In this document: positions 55,866 through 64,000 of the stretch, in pieces | How positions within the stretch are numbered: the first letter of the stretch is position 1 | How the letters are laid out: each line of letters starts with the position of its first letter | Source of the DNA: Amycolatopsis bullii | GTDB lineage: Bacteria; Actinomycetota; Actinomycetes; Mycobacteriales; Pseudonocardiaceae | NCBI RefSeq assembly: GCF_014654205.1 | Contig: NZ_BNAW01000044.1 | Span: forward strand, 1 to 64,000 | Reading direction: 5' to 3' | DNA length: 64,000 nucleotides | The notes under the pieces: model-generated | Seen by the model: only the letters and a program-made list of their open reading frames with translations | What the model was told of the DNA's origin: nothing | Databases searched by the model: none | Position numbers and translations under genes: made by a program

Positions 55866-56533
55866 GACGCCAGCGCGTCGACCGCGTGCACCGCGTCCAG
55901 CAGCTCGGCCACCGTCGGGTCGTCGACCGCCTCCTTGATGCACTGCCACAGCTGCAGGTTCGCCGTCGCCCAGCGCGAATATGTGGCCGCCGCCTCCGGG
56001 TTGTAGAAGTAGTACCCCTCGTCGTGGACGTCGCACTGCTCGCCGACGATCTTGTGCGCCAGCTCGCGCAGGCTCAGCCCGTTCTCGCGCAGGTACCGGT
56101 GCGCCAGCACCACCGGCGTCACCGGCAGCGCCTTGAACAACGTGTCCGCGTCGCTCAGCGCCTGCGCTTCCAGGGAAATGTCGCGGCCGCGGGTGGCCAT
56201 TTCCGCTTCGTCGACGATCTCGTCGATCCACCCCGCGATCCGCGCGGGGACGCCGCATTCGGCGAGGATTTCCCGCCGCAGGCTCCGGCCCGCCGCGGCC
56301 GGCGAGTTCCGGAGCACCAGGTAGTTGACGTCGTGCACCAGCGCGGCCACTTCCACCACCGCGACGTCGGCGCCGTTGTGCCGGGCGAACCCGGCCGCCT
56401 TCGCGCGGACGAAGTTCACGTGGTGCCAGCCGTGGAACGGCAGGCGGTCCGCGTACTGGCGGCAGAGCCGGTGAACCCGTTTTTCGACGGCACCGACGAT
56501 CATGTGGTCGATCGTGCTTTCCTGCGTGCGCAT
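55862..56533 (-). CDS. HD-domain phosphohydrolase-like protein
   Basis: A 223-residue protein with metal-binding HD motifs: His in FHGWHHVNFV, His-Asp in AALVHDVNYL and a later Asp in LSDADTLFKAL. Members hydrolyse phosphate esters of nucleotides or act on small phosphorylated molecules. Near the C-terminus there is an unusual VHDEGYYFYNPEAAATYSRW stretch. Substrate unknown. ATG 56533 is preceded by GGGAGAGG, a good ribosome-binding site. Confidence 0.8.
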   Translation of the reverse strand: MRTQESTIDHMIVGAVEKRVHRLCRQYADRLPFHGWHHVNFVRAKAAGFARHNGADVAVVEVAALVHDVNYLVLRNSPAAAGRSLRREILAECGVPARIAGWIDEIVDEAEMATRGRDISLEAQALSDADTLFKALPVTPVVLAHRYLRENGLSLRELAHKIVGEQCDVHDEGYYFYNPEAAATYSRWATANLQLWQCIKEAVDDPTVAELLDAVHAVDALAS

Positions 56534-56606
56534 ACACCTCTCCCATCCCGGCCGTGGTGTTCAGACGGGTGGAGTAATGGTAAGCGCCGCTGACGCCGGT
56601 GTGTAG

Positions 56607-57245
56607 CTAGATGCGGTCGGCCAATTCCCCCAATCGGACCTCTACCGGAACGTGACGATGACCGATTCCGCTGCTCGGGTCGAAAGACAAGCTGAAACTG
56701 CTCACCGGCCGTGATTTCACGAGGAAAGTCATCGTTCCGGCAGCCGCTTCGGGGATCCGGTGGAATTCGTCGGCCAGCATGGTGGCGCACGCGCCGGCCG
56801 CGCACCGCGTCCGGCGGCGCAACCGCGCGGACGCGATCAGCCCGGTGCCGGCGTCGATCGTCGTCTCGTACCTTTCGTGCAGGTAGTCACCACGGAGGAG
56901 CGTGGTGCAGAAGTGGTACCGGTGGTTGTGCACGGAATCCGCGTACCCCTCCCGCCAGTCCTCCTGCGCCTTGTATTCGTGCAGCCAGAAGGAAAACGGG
57001 TCGGACGGCGAATCGAGCAGGCACCAGGCGAAGTGGGTGGTCGTTTCCCGCGACGAGCGCAGGATCTTCGTGGCCTGCGGGGCGGACAGCGCGCGCAGCT
57101 GCGTGCGCAGCTCGTCCCGCAGCCCGGGCTGGGCGGCCCACGGCCGGAACCAGCCGTCGACCACGCGCCACTCCGAGGCGAGCGGGAACCTGGCCGTGCG
57201 CAGGCGGGTGGCCAGTTCGGAAAGGGGGGACAGGCGGGTGAGCAA
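56607..57245 (-). CDS. Unknown protein with cupin-like segment
   Basis: A 212-residue cytosolic protein, translated from TTG 57245 with GGGAG 6 bases upstream and only 2 bases after the preceding stop. The middle reads ADSVHNHRYHFCTTLLRGDY followed by LHERYE, which resembles the first cupin metal motif (H-x-H, then E). Later parts are beta-rich (AGTMTFLVKSRPVSSFSLSF). A dioxygenase-like or non-catalytic cupin is possible, but I do not recognise the family. It is clearly in one unit with the 2-TM protein gene upstream. Confidence 0.55.
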   Translation of the reverse strand: MLTRLSPLSELATRLRTARFPLASEWRVVDGWFRPWAAQPGLRDELRTQLRALSAPQATKILRSSRETTTHFAWCLLDSPSDPFSFWLHEYKAQEDWREGYADSVHNHRYHFCTTLLRGDYLHERYETTIDAGTGLIASARLRRRTRCAAGACATMLADEFHRIPEAAAGTMTFLVKSRPVSSFSLSFDPSSGIGHRHVPVEVRLGELADRI

Positions 57246-57247
57246 GG

Positions 57248-58261
57248 TCAGCTCCCTAGCTCGGCGACTGCGGAGAACTCCGCGCGGAAGGCGTGGAACT
57301 TGCCCTCCAGCTCGCGGAACTGCTCCTCGGACAACGGGGATCCGGTGATCTTCTCGAACAGCGCCAGGAAATCCGTCCGCGTCGTCGCGGACGTGATGCG
57401 GAAGTGGCGGCCGGTCCGGGACTGCGAGACGCGCACGAATTCGGCGCGTTCCATGTTGTAGAGGAAGGAACCTTCGGTGAATCGCAGGGACCGCGGGTAC
57501 AGCTTCGTGGCGCCGCGGACGTCGCTGTAGAGCGACACCCACACGCTGTCGTCGAACATTTCCAGCCGGTCCAGCGGCGGGTCGGCGACCACGGTGATGT
57601 CGACCGACGCGCACCGGCTGCGCGCCAGGAAGAGGCCGACGAGCCCTATCTTGATTTCTTCGTCGAGCCGGGTCTGGATCCGTTCGTAGTCGACGTCGGC
57701 CGCCTCACGGCGCAGCAGGTACCGGGCGCGCCCGCTGATCGAGTTCGCGTCGCGCGGATCGGCGATGACGGCCCGCAGTTCCCGTTCGGTGCGGGAAAGC
57801 AGCAGGCGCGCGGCCGCGTGCCGACCGGAGAACCCGCGGAAGAAGTACTGCCGGGTCGCGTCGAGGTCGGCCATCAGCGCGCGGTTGAACGCGGGGTCGG
57901 GATCGGTCGTCGCCTCGAACACGTCGGTGGGGAAGAACTCCTTGTTCAGCGCGCGGTATTCGGCGCTCAGGTCCTCCAGCGCGCGCCGGCTTTCCTCGAT
58001 CACCGGCGTCACGAGCGCCTTCTGCGAGGCGCTGGCGGTGATCAGGGTCTGGCCGAACCCGACGATCGCGGAGATCAGGGTGCCGGTGCCCAGCGACGTC
58101 ACCAGGTTCTTCCCGGTGCCGGGGTCCATCAGGCCGGCGATCCACAGGCTCAGGCCGGCGACCACGACGAGCACCGTGAGGAGCAGGCTCGTCCTGGTCC
58201 AGAAGATCTCTTGCAGTGGGGTACGGCGGAGGCGTCCGCCAGCCGCGGCCACGTGCTTCAC
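57248..58261 (-). CDS. Unknown two-helix membrane protein with large soluble domain
   Basis: A 337-residue protein with two N-terminal membrane helices (about 19-41 and 53-75, the second SLGTGTLISAIVGFGQTLIT). A 260-residue cytosolic part follows, starting with a helical stalk (VIEESRRALEDLSAEYRALN). Distinctive stretches are YFFRGFSGRHAAARLLLSRT and MFDDSVWVSLYSDVRGATKL. No catalytic motif is recognised. The layout suits a membrane sensor that passes a signal to the cytosol. ATG 58261 has GGGAGG upstream, and a 10-bp inverted repeat lies 28-68 bases before it. Confidence 0.55.
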   Translation of the reverse strand: MKHVAAAGGRLRRTPLQEIFWTRTSLLLTVLVVVAGLSLWIAGLMDPGTGKNLVTSLGTGTLISAIVGFGQTLITASASQKALVTPVIEESRRALEDLSAEYRALNKEFFPTDVFEATTDPDPAFNRALMADLDATRQYFFRGFSGRHAAARLLLSRTERELRAVIADPRDANSISGRARYLLRREAADVDYERIQTRLDEEIKIGLVGLFLARSRCASVDITVVADPPLDRLEMFDDSVWVSLYSDVRGATKLYPRSLRFTEGSFLYNMERAEFVRVSQSRTGRHFRITSATTRTDFLALFEKITGSPLSEEQFRELEGKFHAFRAEFSAVAELGS

Positions 58262-58289
58262 CTCCCTCGAGCCACCCGAACGGACGTAT

Positions 58290-58329
58290 GCGTAAAGTGT
58301 CTGTTCGAGCGCGGGGAGTCACTTTACGC
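58290..58329. promoter_or_regulatory. Inverted repeat upstream of the unknown two-gene unit
   Basis: GCGTAAAGTG (58290-58299) and CACTTTACGC (58320-58329) are perfect 10-bp arms 20 bases apart, in the promoter region of the gene starting at 58261. Arm centres lie 30 bp, about three helical turns, apart, which suits a pair of dimers or a looping regulator. Confidence 0.5.
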
Positions 58330-58444
58330 GCCTCGGAGGGTGTGCGAAATAAGAAGTTCGGGGGACAGGGCTGACGGACAGACGTCACTCTCGGCAATAA
58401 TTTACCAGGTCGGCCGGTTTTCCGAAAATGCCGGAAAACCATGA

Positions 58445-59026
58445 TCAAAGCGTGCGCGGCAGGCCCTTTTCGTACCAGCCGGGGCCCGGTTCGGCCGTCA
58501 TCAGGAAATCCACCACGACCGGCGCGGGCGCCGGGTGGATCTCCGGGTGGTCGCGCTCGCCGCGCTCGGGCTCGACCGGCCAGGCCAGTTTTTCCACGTC
58601 GAGCGAAAACTCGCCGCCGGCACCCGTGCGGTTGCCGCGGGCGTCGAGTCTCGACCACCGGCCGTGCAGGTACACGGCATTCAGCCCGTGCAGCGCGGAG
58701 AGTTCCTGGTAGCAGAACCCGGCCGGAATCCCTTGTGCCCGCAGCAAAGCAGCGAGCAGGTGGGCTTTGGCGTGGCAGATCCCGACGCGTTCGCGCAGCA
58801 CGTCCGACGCCCGCCAGGTGACGCGCGGGTCGGCGGCGTCGATGACGTGTTCGACCTCGTCCCGCACGAACAGGAAGGCGGTTTTCGCGGCTTCGACGGG
58901 ATCGTCGCCGACGGGGCGCAGCGCGTCGGCCAGCGCGCGGATCGACCGGTGCCCGTGATCGATGACGGCGTCGGCGGCGAGGTAGTCGCTCAGCCGATCG
59001 GACGTGGGCGTCGGCGCGGGATTCAT
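58445..59026 (-). CDS. Transglutaminase-like cysteine protein
   Basis: A 193-residue protein with a compact transglutaminase/papain-like core: Cys in RVGICHAKAHLLAALLR, His in SALHGLNAVYLHGRW and Asp in SRLDARGNRTG. Such domains in bacteria act as peptidases or amidases, or bind protein partners. No signal peptide is present, so it acts in the cytosol. ATG 59026 is the only sensible start. It lies 183 bases upstream of the two-helix membrane protein on the same strand. Confidence 0.82.
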   Translation of the reverse strand: MNPAPTPTSDRLSDYLAADAVIDHGHRSIRALADALRPVGDDPVEAAKTAFLFVRDEVEHVIDAADPRVTWRASDVLRERVGICHAKAHLLAALLRAQGIPAGFCYQELSALHGLNAVYLHGRWSRLDARGNRTGAGGEFSLDVEKLAWPVEPERGERDHPEIHPAPAPVVVDFLMTAEPGPGWYEKGLPRTL

Positions 59027-59098
59027 CCACGCATCCTGACAGGTGCGGCCATTCGGGCGAGGGCGGTTTCCGGGGCGGTCACTTCTTGTGTTGGGCGA

Positions 59099-59704
59099 TT
59101 ACGGAACGTAGAAATCGGGTGGGAAGCCGGTCCAGCGCAGTTCGGCGGGGAGGTGACTGAGGTCGTTGTAGGTCAGGAGAGCCGCGGGGCGGCCCGGGGA
59201 GTACTGGATCACCGTCAGGCCGGCGTTGGCGTGGGTGAAGGTGAGCCACCGCCACGGCGGGGCGTCCTGGGAGGCGCGGACGAGCCAGCCAACGAGGAAG
59301 TTGTGCGTGACGAGGACTTCGTACCGCGGCTCGTGACCCGGAACCGGCCCGCTGAACCGCCGTTCGGCTTCGGCGGCGAGTTCTTCGTCGGCGGGTGGGA
59401 ACTGGCGGGCGAAGGCCAGGAGGAGGTCGCCGGAGGTTTCCGGGAGTTCTTCGCGCTTCGGTGTGTAGGGGACGAAGTCGCCGGCCGCTTCGTCGACGTG
59501 GACGGGGACGCCCGGGAGCTGGTCGGCGATGAGGTGCGCGGTCTGGGTGGCCCGGGGAAGGGGACCGTGGTGGATGACCGTCACGGGGACGTCCCGGAGG
59601 CGTCTTCCGAGGAGAACGGCTTGGCGCCGGCCGGCTTCGGTGAGTCTTCCGCTCCGGTCCGCCTCCGCGTGGCGGGTGAGGAAGAGGTACCGCGTGGTCA
59701 GCAC
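59099..59704 (-). CDS. Histidine phosphatase superfamily protein
   Basis: A 201-residue protein with the phosphohistidine motif FLTRHAEADRSGRLTEAGRR, the second catalytic region LPRATQTAHLIA, an acid near GDFVPYTPKREEL and the second His in VLVTHNFLVGWL. The set fits a small-molecule or protein phosphatase of the phosphoglycerate-mutase-like type. ATG 59704 is the natural start. Substrate unknown. Confidence 0.85.
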   Translation of the reverse strand: MLTTRYLFLTRHAEADRSGRLTEAGRRQAVLLGRRLRDVPVTVIHHGPLPRATQTAHLIADQLPGVPVHVDEAAGDFVPYTPKREELPETSGDLLLAFARQFPPADEELAAEAERRFSGPVPGHEPRYEVLVTHNFLVGWLVRASQDAPPWRWLTFTHANAGLTVIQYSPGRPAALLTYNDLSHLPAELRWTGFPPDFYVP

Positions 59705-59759
59705 CGGGTCAGGGTGTCATGGTTGGGCCGTTCGGGTGAGCTGGTTGGGCACACTGACG

Positions 59760-60113
59760 TCAGCCGACGGGGATGAGCGCCCCTTGGGGGCCGTGGCTCG
59801 GCACGAACTGGGCGACCAGCCGCAACGGCGCGGGATGCGGCGACAGTACGGCCGAGGCGAACGGCGTGATCGTGTGGTCGTGCCCGCTGTTGGTGTGCAG
59901 GTGGACGCTGACGTGCACGTTCCGGTCGGCGGGGATTTCGAAGGAGACGGCCCCCCACGAGACGACGTACCGGCGGCCATCGATGCCGGCGATCGGGGCG
60001 TAGGCGCGGACGGTGTGGCCGAGGTGGGGGATTTCGATGGTCAGGAGACGGCGGGGGCCTTCGTGGTGGTCCACGTACGGGATCACGCCCGGGGCGGTGG
60101 AGAGGTCGGTCAT
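59760..60113 (-). CDS. Unknown small beta-rich protein
   Basis: A 117-residue protein with no signal peptide or membrane segment. It is beta-rich, with a conspicuous His pattern (PYVDHHEGPRR, HVSVHLHTNSGHDHTITPFA). The His-x-His elements could bind metal, but no family is recognised. The ATG at 60113 has GAGGAGCGCCCG upstream, a good ribosome-binding site. It is flanked by small unknown and phosphatase genes on the same strand. Confidence 0.5.
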   Translation of the reverse strand: MTDLSTAPGVIPYVDHHEGPRRLLTIEIPHLGHTVRAYAPIAGIDGRRYVVSWGAVSFEIPADRNVHVSVHLHTNSGHDHTITPFASAVLSPHPAPLRLVAQFVPSHGPQGALIPVG

Positions 60114-60135
60114 CGGGCGCTCCTCGTTGTGCTGG

Positions 60136-60513
60136 TCATGGTTCGAGGCCGAAGACCTCGTCGCGGACGAGCTTCGACTCCTCGTCGCCGAGCCATTCGA
60201 CCCGGTATTCCTCGTCGCCGACGCCCAGCCGGCCTGCGCTCCAGTCGAGCAGTTCGTCCGCGAGGTCGTCGGCGTTGGTCACCGTGTCCGTGAACCGGCC
60301 GTCGGTCAGTGAGTAGTACTCCTGGACCATCTCGAACGGGACCGACCACCGGCGCCACCACAGGGCACCGCCGAGCTGGGCGGCCGCTGAGGTCAGGCGT
60401 ACGAACACGAAACCGGCTTCGCCGCCGTCGGTGAAGAGGCGGCCCGCCCGTTCGCGGTAGGGGTCGAAACGGTGGTCCGGGTCCGCGTCTCCCGGCGGCG
60501 GATGCCATGGCAC
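60136..60513 (-). CDS. Unknown small acidic protein
   Basis: A 125-residue protein, acidic at the C-terminus (GVGDEEYRVEWLGDEESKLV), with an aromatic middle (ALWWRRWSVPFEMVQEYYSL). No motif is recognised and no export signal is present. It lies 22 bases before the preceding small gene and 31 bases after the MBOAT gene, so the three are probably co-transcribed. ATG 60513 is likely; GGAGGACGTTGTGCC lies near. Confidence 0.5.
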   Translation of the reverse strand: MPWHPPPGDADPDHRFDPYRERAGRLFTDGGEAGFVFVRLTSAAAQLGGALWWRRWSVPFEMVQEYYSLTDGRFTDTVTNADDLADELLDWSAGRLGVGDEEYRVEWLGDEESKLVRDEVFGLEP

Positions 60514-60544
60514 AACGTCCTCCGAGCGTCGGGCGGCTTGCGTC

Positions 60545-61978
60545 TCAGAACTGGTAGTACAGGAATGGGCTGAATGTTCCCGTGGCGATCAGGATGGCCG
60601 CGTACAGCAGGCCCACCGTCATCACTCCGATGCGCAAGGCCGTCGCCGGACGGCTCCTGGACGACTCCACCAGCGGGCCCGTCACCGGGTGGGCCGGCAA
60701 CGCGAACACCGCCAGGGCCGCCAGCAGCAGAACCAGGCGCTGGTTCGTGAACGCCTGCTCCACGCCCGCTCCCAAGCCGTCGAAGTCGGGGAGCAGCATG
60801 TGGCCGATCATCGAGAGCGCGTGGCCCAGGTCCGACGACCTGAAGAACACCCAGCCGATCACCACCAGGAGCATGGTCAGCGCCCTGCGCAGGTACCGCT
60901 TCCACGGGGTCGACGGGTCCAGGTCCAGGCCGAAGCGGCGCTCGATCACCAGGAGCGCCCCGTGGTAGCAGCCCCACACCAGGAACGTCCACTGGGCTCC
61001 GTGCCAGAAGCCGGTCAACACGAACACGATGCACAAGTTGCGGTACGTCTTGGCCGCGCCTTGGCGGTTGCCGCCGAGGGGGATGTAGACGTAGTCGCGG
61101 AACCAGCGGCTCAAGCTCATGTGCCAGCGGCGCCAGAACTCCGTGATCGTCACCGAGGAATACGGTCTGGCGAAGTTCTCCGGCAGCCGGAAGCCCAGCA
61201 TGCGGCCCAGGCCGATGGCCATGTCGGAATAACCCGAGAAGTCGAAGAACAGCTGGAGGGTGTAGCCAATCGCGCCCAGCCAGGCCGTCGAGAACGTCAT
61301 CTGGTCCGGCGGGACCTTGAAACACGCGTCGACCAGGGGGCCCAGCGAATCCGCGATGATCGTCTTCTTGCACAGGCCGAGCGCGAACCGGGGAAAGCCC
61401 GCCGCGATGTCGTCCAGGCGGTGGGACCGGAGCTGGGGGAGCTGGTCGGCGATCTCGCGGTACCGCACGATCGGGCCCGCCACCAGCTGCGGGAACATCG
61501 CGATGTACGCCGCGAACGACACCGGGTTGCGCAGGGCCTGGCGCTCTCCGCGGTAGATGTCCACCACGTACGAGATGTGGTGGAAGGTGTAGAACGAGAT
61601 GCCGATCGGCACCACCAGGCTCGCCACCGGCACGCTGCCGCCGAACCAGTGCGCCACCGCCGCGATCTGCTGCGTCGCGAAACCCGCGTACTTCCAGATC
61701 AGCAGCACCGCGACGTCGAGCGACACCACCGCGATGAGGATCCTGCGCCGGCGGAGGCCGTGGACGTCCCAGGGGCTCGGGGCCAGCAGCGGGCCGGCCA
61801 GGAAGTTGACGACCATGCAGCCGAGCAGCAGGAACACGAACGCGCCGGCGCCGATCGTGTAGAACAGCAGGCTCGCCACCGCGATGATGCCGTTTCGCCA
61901 GCTCCGCGGGCACACCAGCACGGCGACGAGCACCGCCGGCATGAAGTACCACAGGAAGAGCGGCGAAACGAACGACAT
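60545..61978 (-). CDS. MBOAT-family O-acyltransferase (AlgI-like)
   Basis: A 477-residue polytopic protein with about ten helices. AlgI/DltB-type signatures: GISFYTFHHISYVVDIYRGE, FPQLVAGPIVRY, FDFSGYSDMAIGLGRMLGF, FWRRWHMSLSRWFRDYVYIP and the catalytic His in LTGFWHGAQWTFLVWG. AlgI transfers acyl groups across the membrane to an extracytoplasmic acceptor. The usual AlgJ/AlgX-type SGNH partner is not in the window. It could modify a surface polysaccharide or cell-envelope glycan. ATG 61978 is preceded by GGGGACCCG. Confidence 0.9.
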   Translation of the reverse strand: MSFVSPLFLWYFMPAVLVAVLVCPRSWRNGIIAVASLLFYTIGAGAFVFLLLGCMVVNFLAGPLLAPSPWDVHGLRRRRILIAVVSLDVAVLLIWKYAGFATQQIAAVAHWFGGSVPVASLVVPIGISFYTFHHISYVVDIYRGERQALRNPVSFAAYIAMFPQLVAGPIVRYREIADQLPQLRSHRLDDIAAGFPRFALGLCKKTIIADSLGPLVDACFKVPPDQMTFSTAWLGAIGYTLQLFFDFSGYSDMAIGLGRMLGFRLPENFARPYSSVTITEFWRRWHMSLSRWFRDYVYIPLGGNRQGAAKTYRNLCIVFVLTGFWHGAQWTFLVWGCYHGALLVIERRFGLDLDPSTPWKRYLRRALTMLLVVIGWVFFRSSDLGHALSMIGHMLLPDFDGLGAGVEQAFTNQRLVLLLAALAVFALPAHPVTGPLVESSRSRPATALRIGVMTVGLLYAAILIATGTFSPFLYYQF

Positions 61979-62029
61979 CGGGTCCCCTCGGTTTATCCGC
62001 GGCGACTCTAACCCGAATGGGTGGCGGTG

Positions 62030-62986
62030 TCAGACCCGCCCGGCGGCACGGCGGCGCCGCGCCACCTCCGCGAGCAGCACCCCCGCCGCCACCGAGGCGT
62101 TCAACGACTCGACGCCCGCCGCCATCGGGATGGACACCGTGGCGTCACACGTTTCGCGCACCAGGCGGGACAGGCCGCGGCCCTCCGAGCCCAGCACGAT
62201 GACCAGCGGGTCGGCCGCCAGCTCGAGCTCGTCGATGTCCACCGAACCGTCGGCGTCCAGGCCGACCAGCATCAGGCCGTCGTTCGCCCACGCCTTGAGC
62301 TGACGCGTCAGGTTCGTCGCCACCGCGATCGGCAGCTTCGCGGCCGTGCCCGCGCTCGTGCGCCACGCCACCGCCGTCATGCCCGCGCTCCGCCGTTCGG
62401 GCAGCAGCACGCCGTGCGCGCCGAACGCGGCCGCCGACCGGATCACCGCGCCCAGGTTGCGGGGGTCGGTGACGCCGTCGAGCGCGACGAACAGCGGGAC
62501 CTCGCCCGAGTTGCGCGCCACCGCCATCAGGTCGTCCGGGTGGGCGTACTCGAACGGCGGGACCTGCAGGCCGAGGCCCTGGTGCACGGCCCGGTTGGTC
62601 TTGCGGTCCAGCTCTTCGCGCGGGATCTCCAGGATCGAGATGCCCTTGTCGCCGGCCAGCCGGACGGCGTCGTTGACGCGGTCGTCGATCTCGATGTTCA
62701 GCGCGACGTACAGCGCCGTCGCCGGGACGCCGGCGCGCAGCGCCTCGACCACCGGGTTGCGCCCGGCGATCAGCTCCGGCTTGTCGGCCTTCTTCTGCCG
62801 GGCCTGGTCGCGCTTGGTCTGGGCGTTCGCCTGGCGGTAGGCCTTGTGCCCGGGGCGGTCCTCCGCCTTCGGGGTCGGGCCCTTGCCTTCGAGGGCCTTG
62901 CGGCGCTGACCGCCCGAGCCGACGACGGCACCCTTCTTGGTGCCCGCCTTGCGGATCGCGCCCTGGCGCCGCGAATTGCCTGCCAT
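62030..62986 (-). CDS. rlmB: 23S rRNA (guanosine-2'-O-)-methyltransferase RlmB (TrmH/SpoU family)
   Basis: A 318-residue enzyme methylating the 2'-oxygen of G2251 (E. coli numbering). A basic, disordered N-terminus of about 80 residues (AGNSRRQGAIRKAGTKKG) precedes the SpoU substrate-binding domain (ELIAGRNPVVEALRAGVPA) and the knotted domain with DGVTDPRNLGAVIRSAAAFG, VLGSEGRGLSRLV and VSIPMAAGVESLNASVAAGV. It follows cysS by 28 bases, the same pair as in M. tuberculosis (Rv3580c-Rv3579c). Confidence 0.93.
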   Translation of the reverse strand: MAGNSRRQGAIRKAGTKKGAVVGSGGQRRKALEGKGPTPKAEDRPGHKAYRQANAQTKRDQARQKKADKPELIAGRNPVVEALRAGVPATALYVALNIEIDDRVNDAVRLAGDKGISILEIPREELDRKTNRAVHQGLGLQVPPFEYAHPDDLMAVARNSGEVPLFVALDGVTDPRNLGAVIRSAAAFGAHGVLLPERRSAGMTAVAWRTSAGTAAKLPIAVATNLTRQLKAWANDGLMLVGLDADGSVDIDELELAADPLVIVLGSEGRGLSRLVRETCDATVSIPMAAGVESLNASVAAGVLLAEVARRRRAAGRV

Positions 62987-63014
62987 GGTGAAAGTTCCTT
63001 GCTTGGTAACGAGA

Positions 63015-64000
63015 TCAGTCGGACTTCACAGTCCACTGAGGACCGTTAGGGGTGTCCTCCACCACGATGCCCGCCTGCTGGAGGCGGTCACGGGCGGCGT
63101 CCGCGCGGGCGAAGTCCTTCTCGGCCCGGGCCTGCTGGCGCTCGGCCAGCAGCCCCTCGACGATCCGGGACAGCGCTTCTTTGGTGGGCGTTTCGGAACC
63201 GCCCGCCTCGGACCAGCGCGCGGACAGCGGGTCGAGGCCGAGCACGTCGGTCATCGCGCGGACGGCCGCGGCGAATTCGAGTGCCTTGGTGGTGTCGCCC
63301 GCGTCGAGGGCGGCGTTACCGTCCCGCACCGTGGTGTGGACCACGGCGAACGCCTGCGGGGTGGCGAGGTCGTCGTCGAGCGCGTTCGCGAACGCCTCGG
63401 GGATCGTGCCGATCGTCACCTCGCCCGACTGGGCGGCGCGGCGCAGGAACGTCTCGATCCGCCGGTAGCCCTGCGCGGCCTCGGAGACCGCGGCGTCGGA
63501 GTACTCGACGGTCGACCGGTAGTGCGGCTGGACGAGGTAGTACCGCAGCTCGGGGGCCCGGTAGCGCTCCAGCATCGCGGGGATCGACACGGTGTTGCCG
63601 AGCGACTTCGACATCTTCTCGCCCGACATGGTCACCCACGCGTTGTGCAGCCAGAACCGCGCGAACGGGTCGCCCGCCGCGTTGGACTGGGCGCGCTCGT
63701 TCTCGTGGTGCGGGAAGACCAGGTCGATGCCGCCGCCGTGGATGTCGAACTCCGCGCCGAGGTACGCCGTCGCCATCGCCGAGCACTCCAGGTGCCAGCC
63801 CGGCCGGCCCTGGCCCCAGGGCGTCGGCCACGACGGCTCGCCCGGCTTGGCGCTCTTCCACATGGTGAAGTCGCGCGGGTCGCGCTTGCCGCGGGTCGGC
63901 GTCTCGCCCTGCTGGACGTCCTCCAGCACCTGGCCGGAGAGCTTGCCGTAGTCGTCGAACGACTTCACCGAGAAGTAGACGTCGCCGTCCGCGACGTAGC
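63015..64000 (-). CDS. cysS: Cysteinyl-tRNA synthetase, C-terminal part (5' end outside window)
   Basis: The frame is open to the window edge (…YVADGDVYFSVKSFDDYGKL), so the GTG at 63968 is only an internal codon. About 328 C-terminal residues are visible: PGWHLECSAMATAYLG with the zinc-site Cys, FPHHENERAQSNAA with zinc His/Glu, HNAWVTMSGEKMSKSLGN (KMSKS loop) and the DALR-type helical C-terminus. The HIGH motif lies beyond the window. In relatives ispF and ispD precede cysS, so they are expected next. Confidence 0.96.
   Translation of the reverse strand, partial: YVADGDVYFSVKSFDDYGKLSGQVLEDVQQGETPTRGKRDPRDFTMWKSAKPGEPSWPTPWGQGRPGWHLECSAMATAYLGAEFDIHGGGIDLVFPHHENERAQSNAAGDPFARFWLHNAWVTMSGEKMSKSLGNTVSIPAMLERYRAPELRYYLVQPHYRSTVEYSDAAVSEAAQGYRRIETFLRRAAQSGEVTIGTIPEAFANALDDDLATPQAFAVVHTTVRDGNAALDAGDTTKALEFAAAVRAMTDVLGLDPLSARWSEAGGSETPTKEALSRIVEGLLAERQQARAEKDFARADAARDRLQQAGIVVEDTPNGPQWTVKSD

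Overview
The window is chromosomal DNA from a very GC-rich actinobacterium, most probably Amycolatopsis or another member of the Pseudonocardiaceae. Support comes from the ESX (type VII) parts (a PPE-like tail, two EspG chaperones, an EspC/WXG100-like cluster), Lsr2, ClpC, AfsR-type and MerR/TipA-like regulators, and the gene order. The order ftsH-folE-folP-folB-folK-DUF3180-Arg/Pro-rich membrane protein-DUF2520-panC-panD-coaX-lysS-lsr2-clpC, followed at a distance by an mhuD-like gene, a hydrolase, mutY and carbonic anhydrase, matches from memory the Mycobacterium tuberculosis segment Rv3610c to Rv3588c. This is core chromosome. I see no IS element, prophage, rRNA, tRNA or CRISPR array.

Layout. 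1-2.2 kb: end of a PPE-like protein and two tandem EspG genes. 2.4-7.0 kb: ftsH and the overlapping folate genes folE-P-B-K, followed by DnaA boxes and a hairpin. 7.2-12.9 kb: autoregulated MerR regulator, DUF3180, a repeat-rich DUF6779-type membrane protein, tandem hairpin repeats and a PrsW-type protease. 13.0-16.1 kb: pantothenate/CoA genes (DUF2520, panC, panD, coaX). 16.1-17.8 kb: DUF6640 gene with a MerR-type promoter, an SMR exporter behind a guanidine-III riboswitch, and a methyltransferase. 17.9-25.6 kb: lysS, lsr2, AraC regulator, DinB-like protein, FhuF-like ferric reductase with an iron box, and clpC. 25.6-29.8 kb: lone antitoxin-like HTH, a membrane-anchored Hsp70-like protein, and a three-gene type VII cluster.

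29.9-38.7 kb: membrane protein, pcp, secreted M1 peptidase, AfsR-type regulator, DrrAB-type exporter, EEP phosphatase. 38.8-48.2 kb: lipoprotein, sirtuin, MhuD-like haem oxygenase, AAA ATPase, second M1 peptidase, hydrolase, amidase, mutY, glycosyltransferase, carbonic anhydrase. 48.3-53.7 kb: LacI regulator, znuACB metal importer, DUF445 protein and a broken DUF445 copy. 53.7-55.2 kb: coiled-coil DivIVA-like gene and a 545-base spacer holding DnaA boxes, a long palindromic repeat and a second palindrome. 55.2-64 kb: class II aldolase, then a leftward series (HD protein, two unknown genes, transglutaminase-like protein, histidine phosphatase, two small unknown proteins, MBOAT acyltransferase, rlmB, 5'-truncated cysS).

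The most unusual content is between the genes. There are several families of near-perfect palindromes (GAATGAGTCATTC type, GTGAGTGAGAAACAGTGT type, GGCACTTTCACG type), a roughly 155-bp long-hairpin element present in two opposite-facing copies 33 kb apart, a six-unit 30-bp hairpin repeat, two DnaA-box clusters with similar downstream layout, and many starts that look leaderless (TANNNT 6-8 bases before the start codon). Coordinates of RNA and regulatory sites were read by eye and no search was run.
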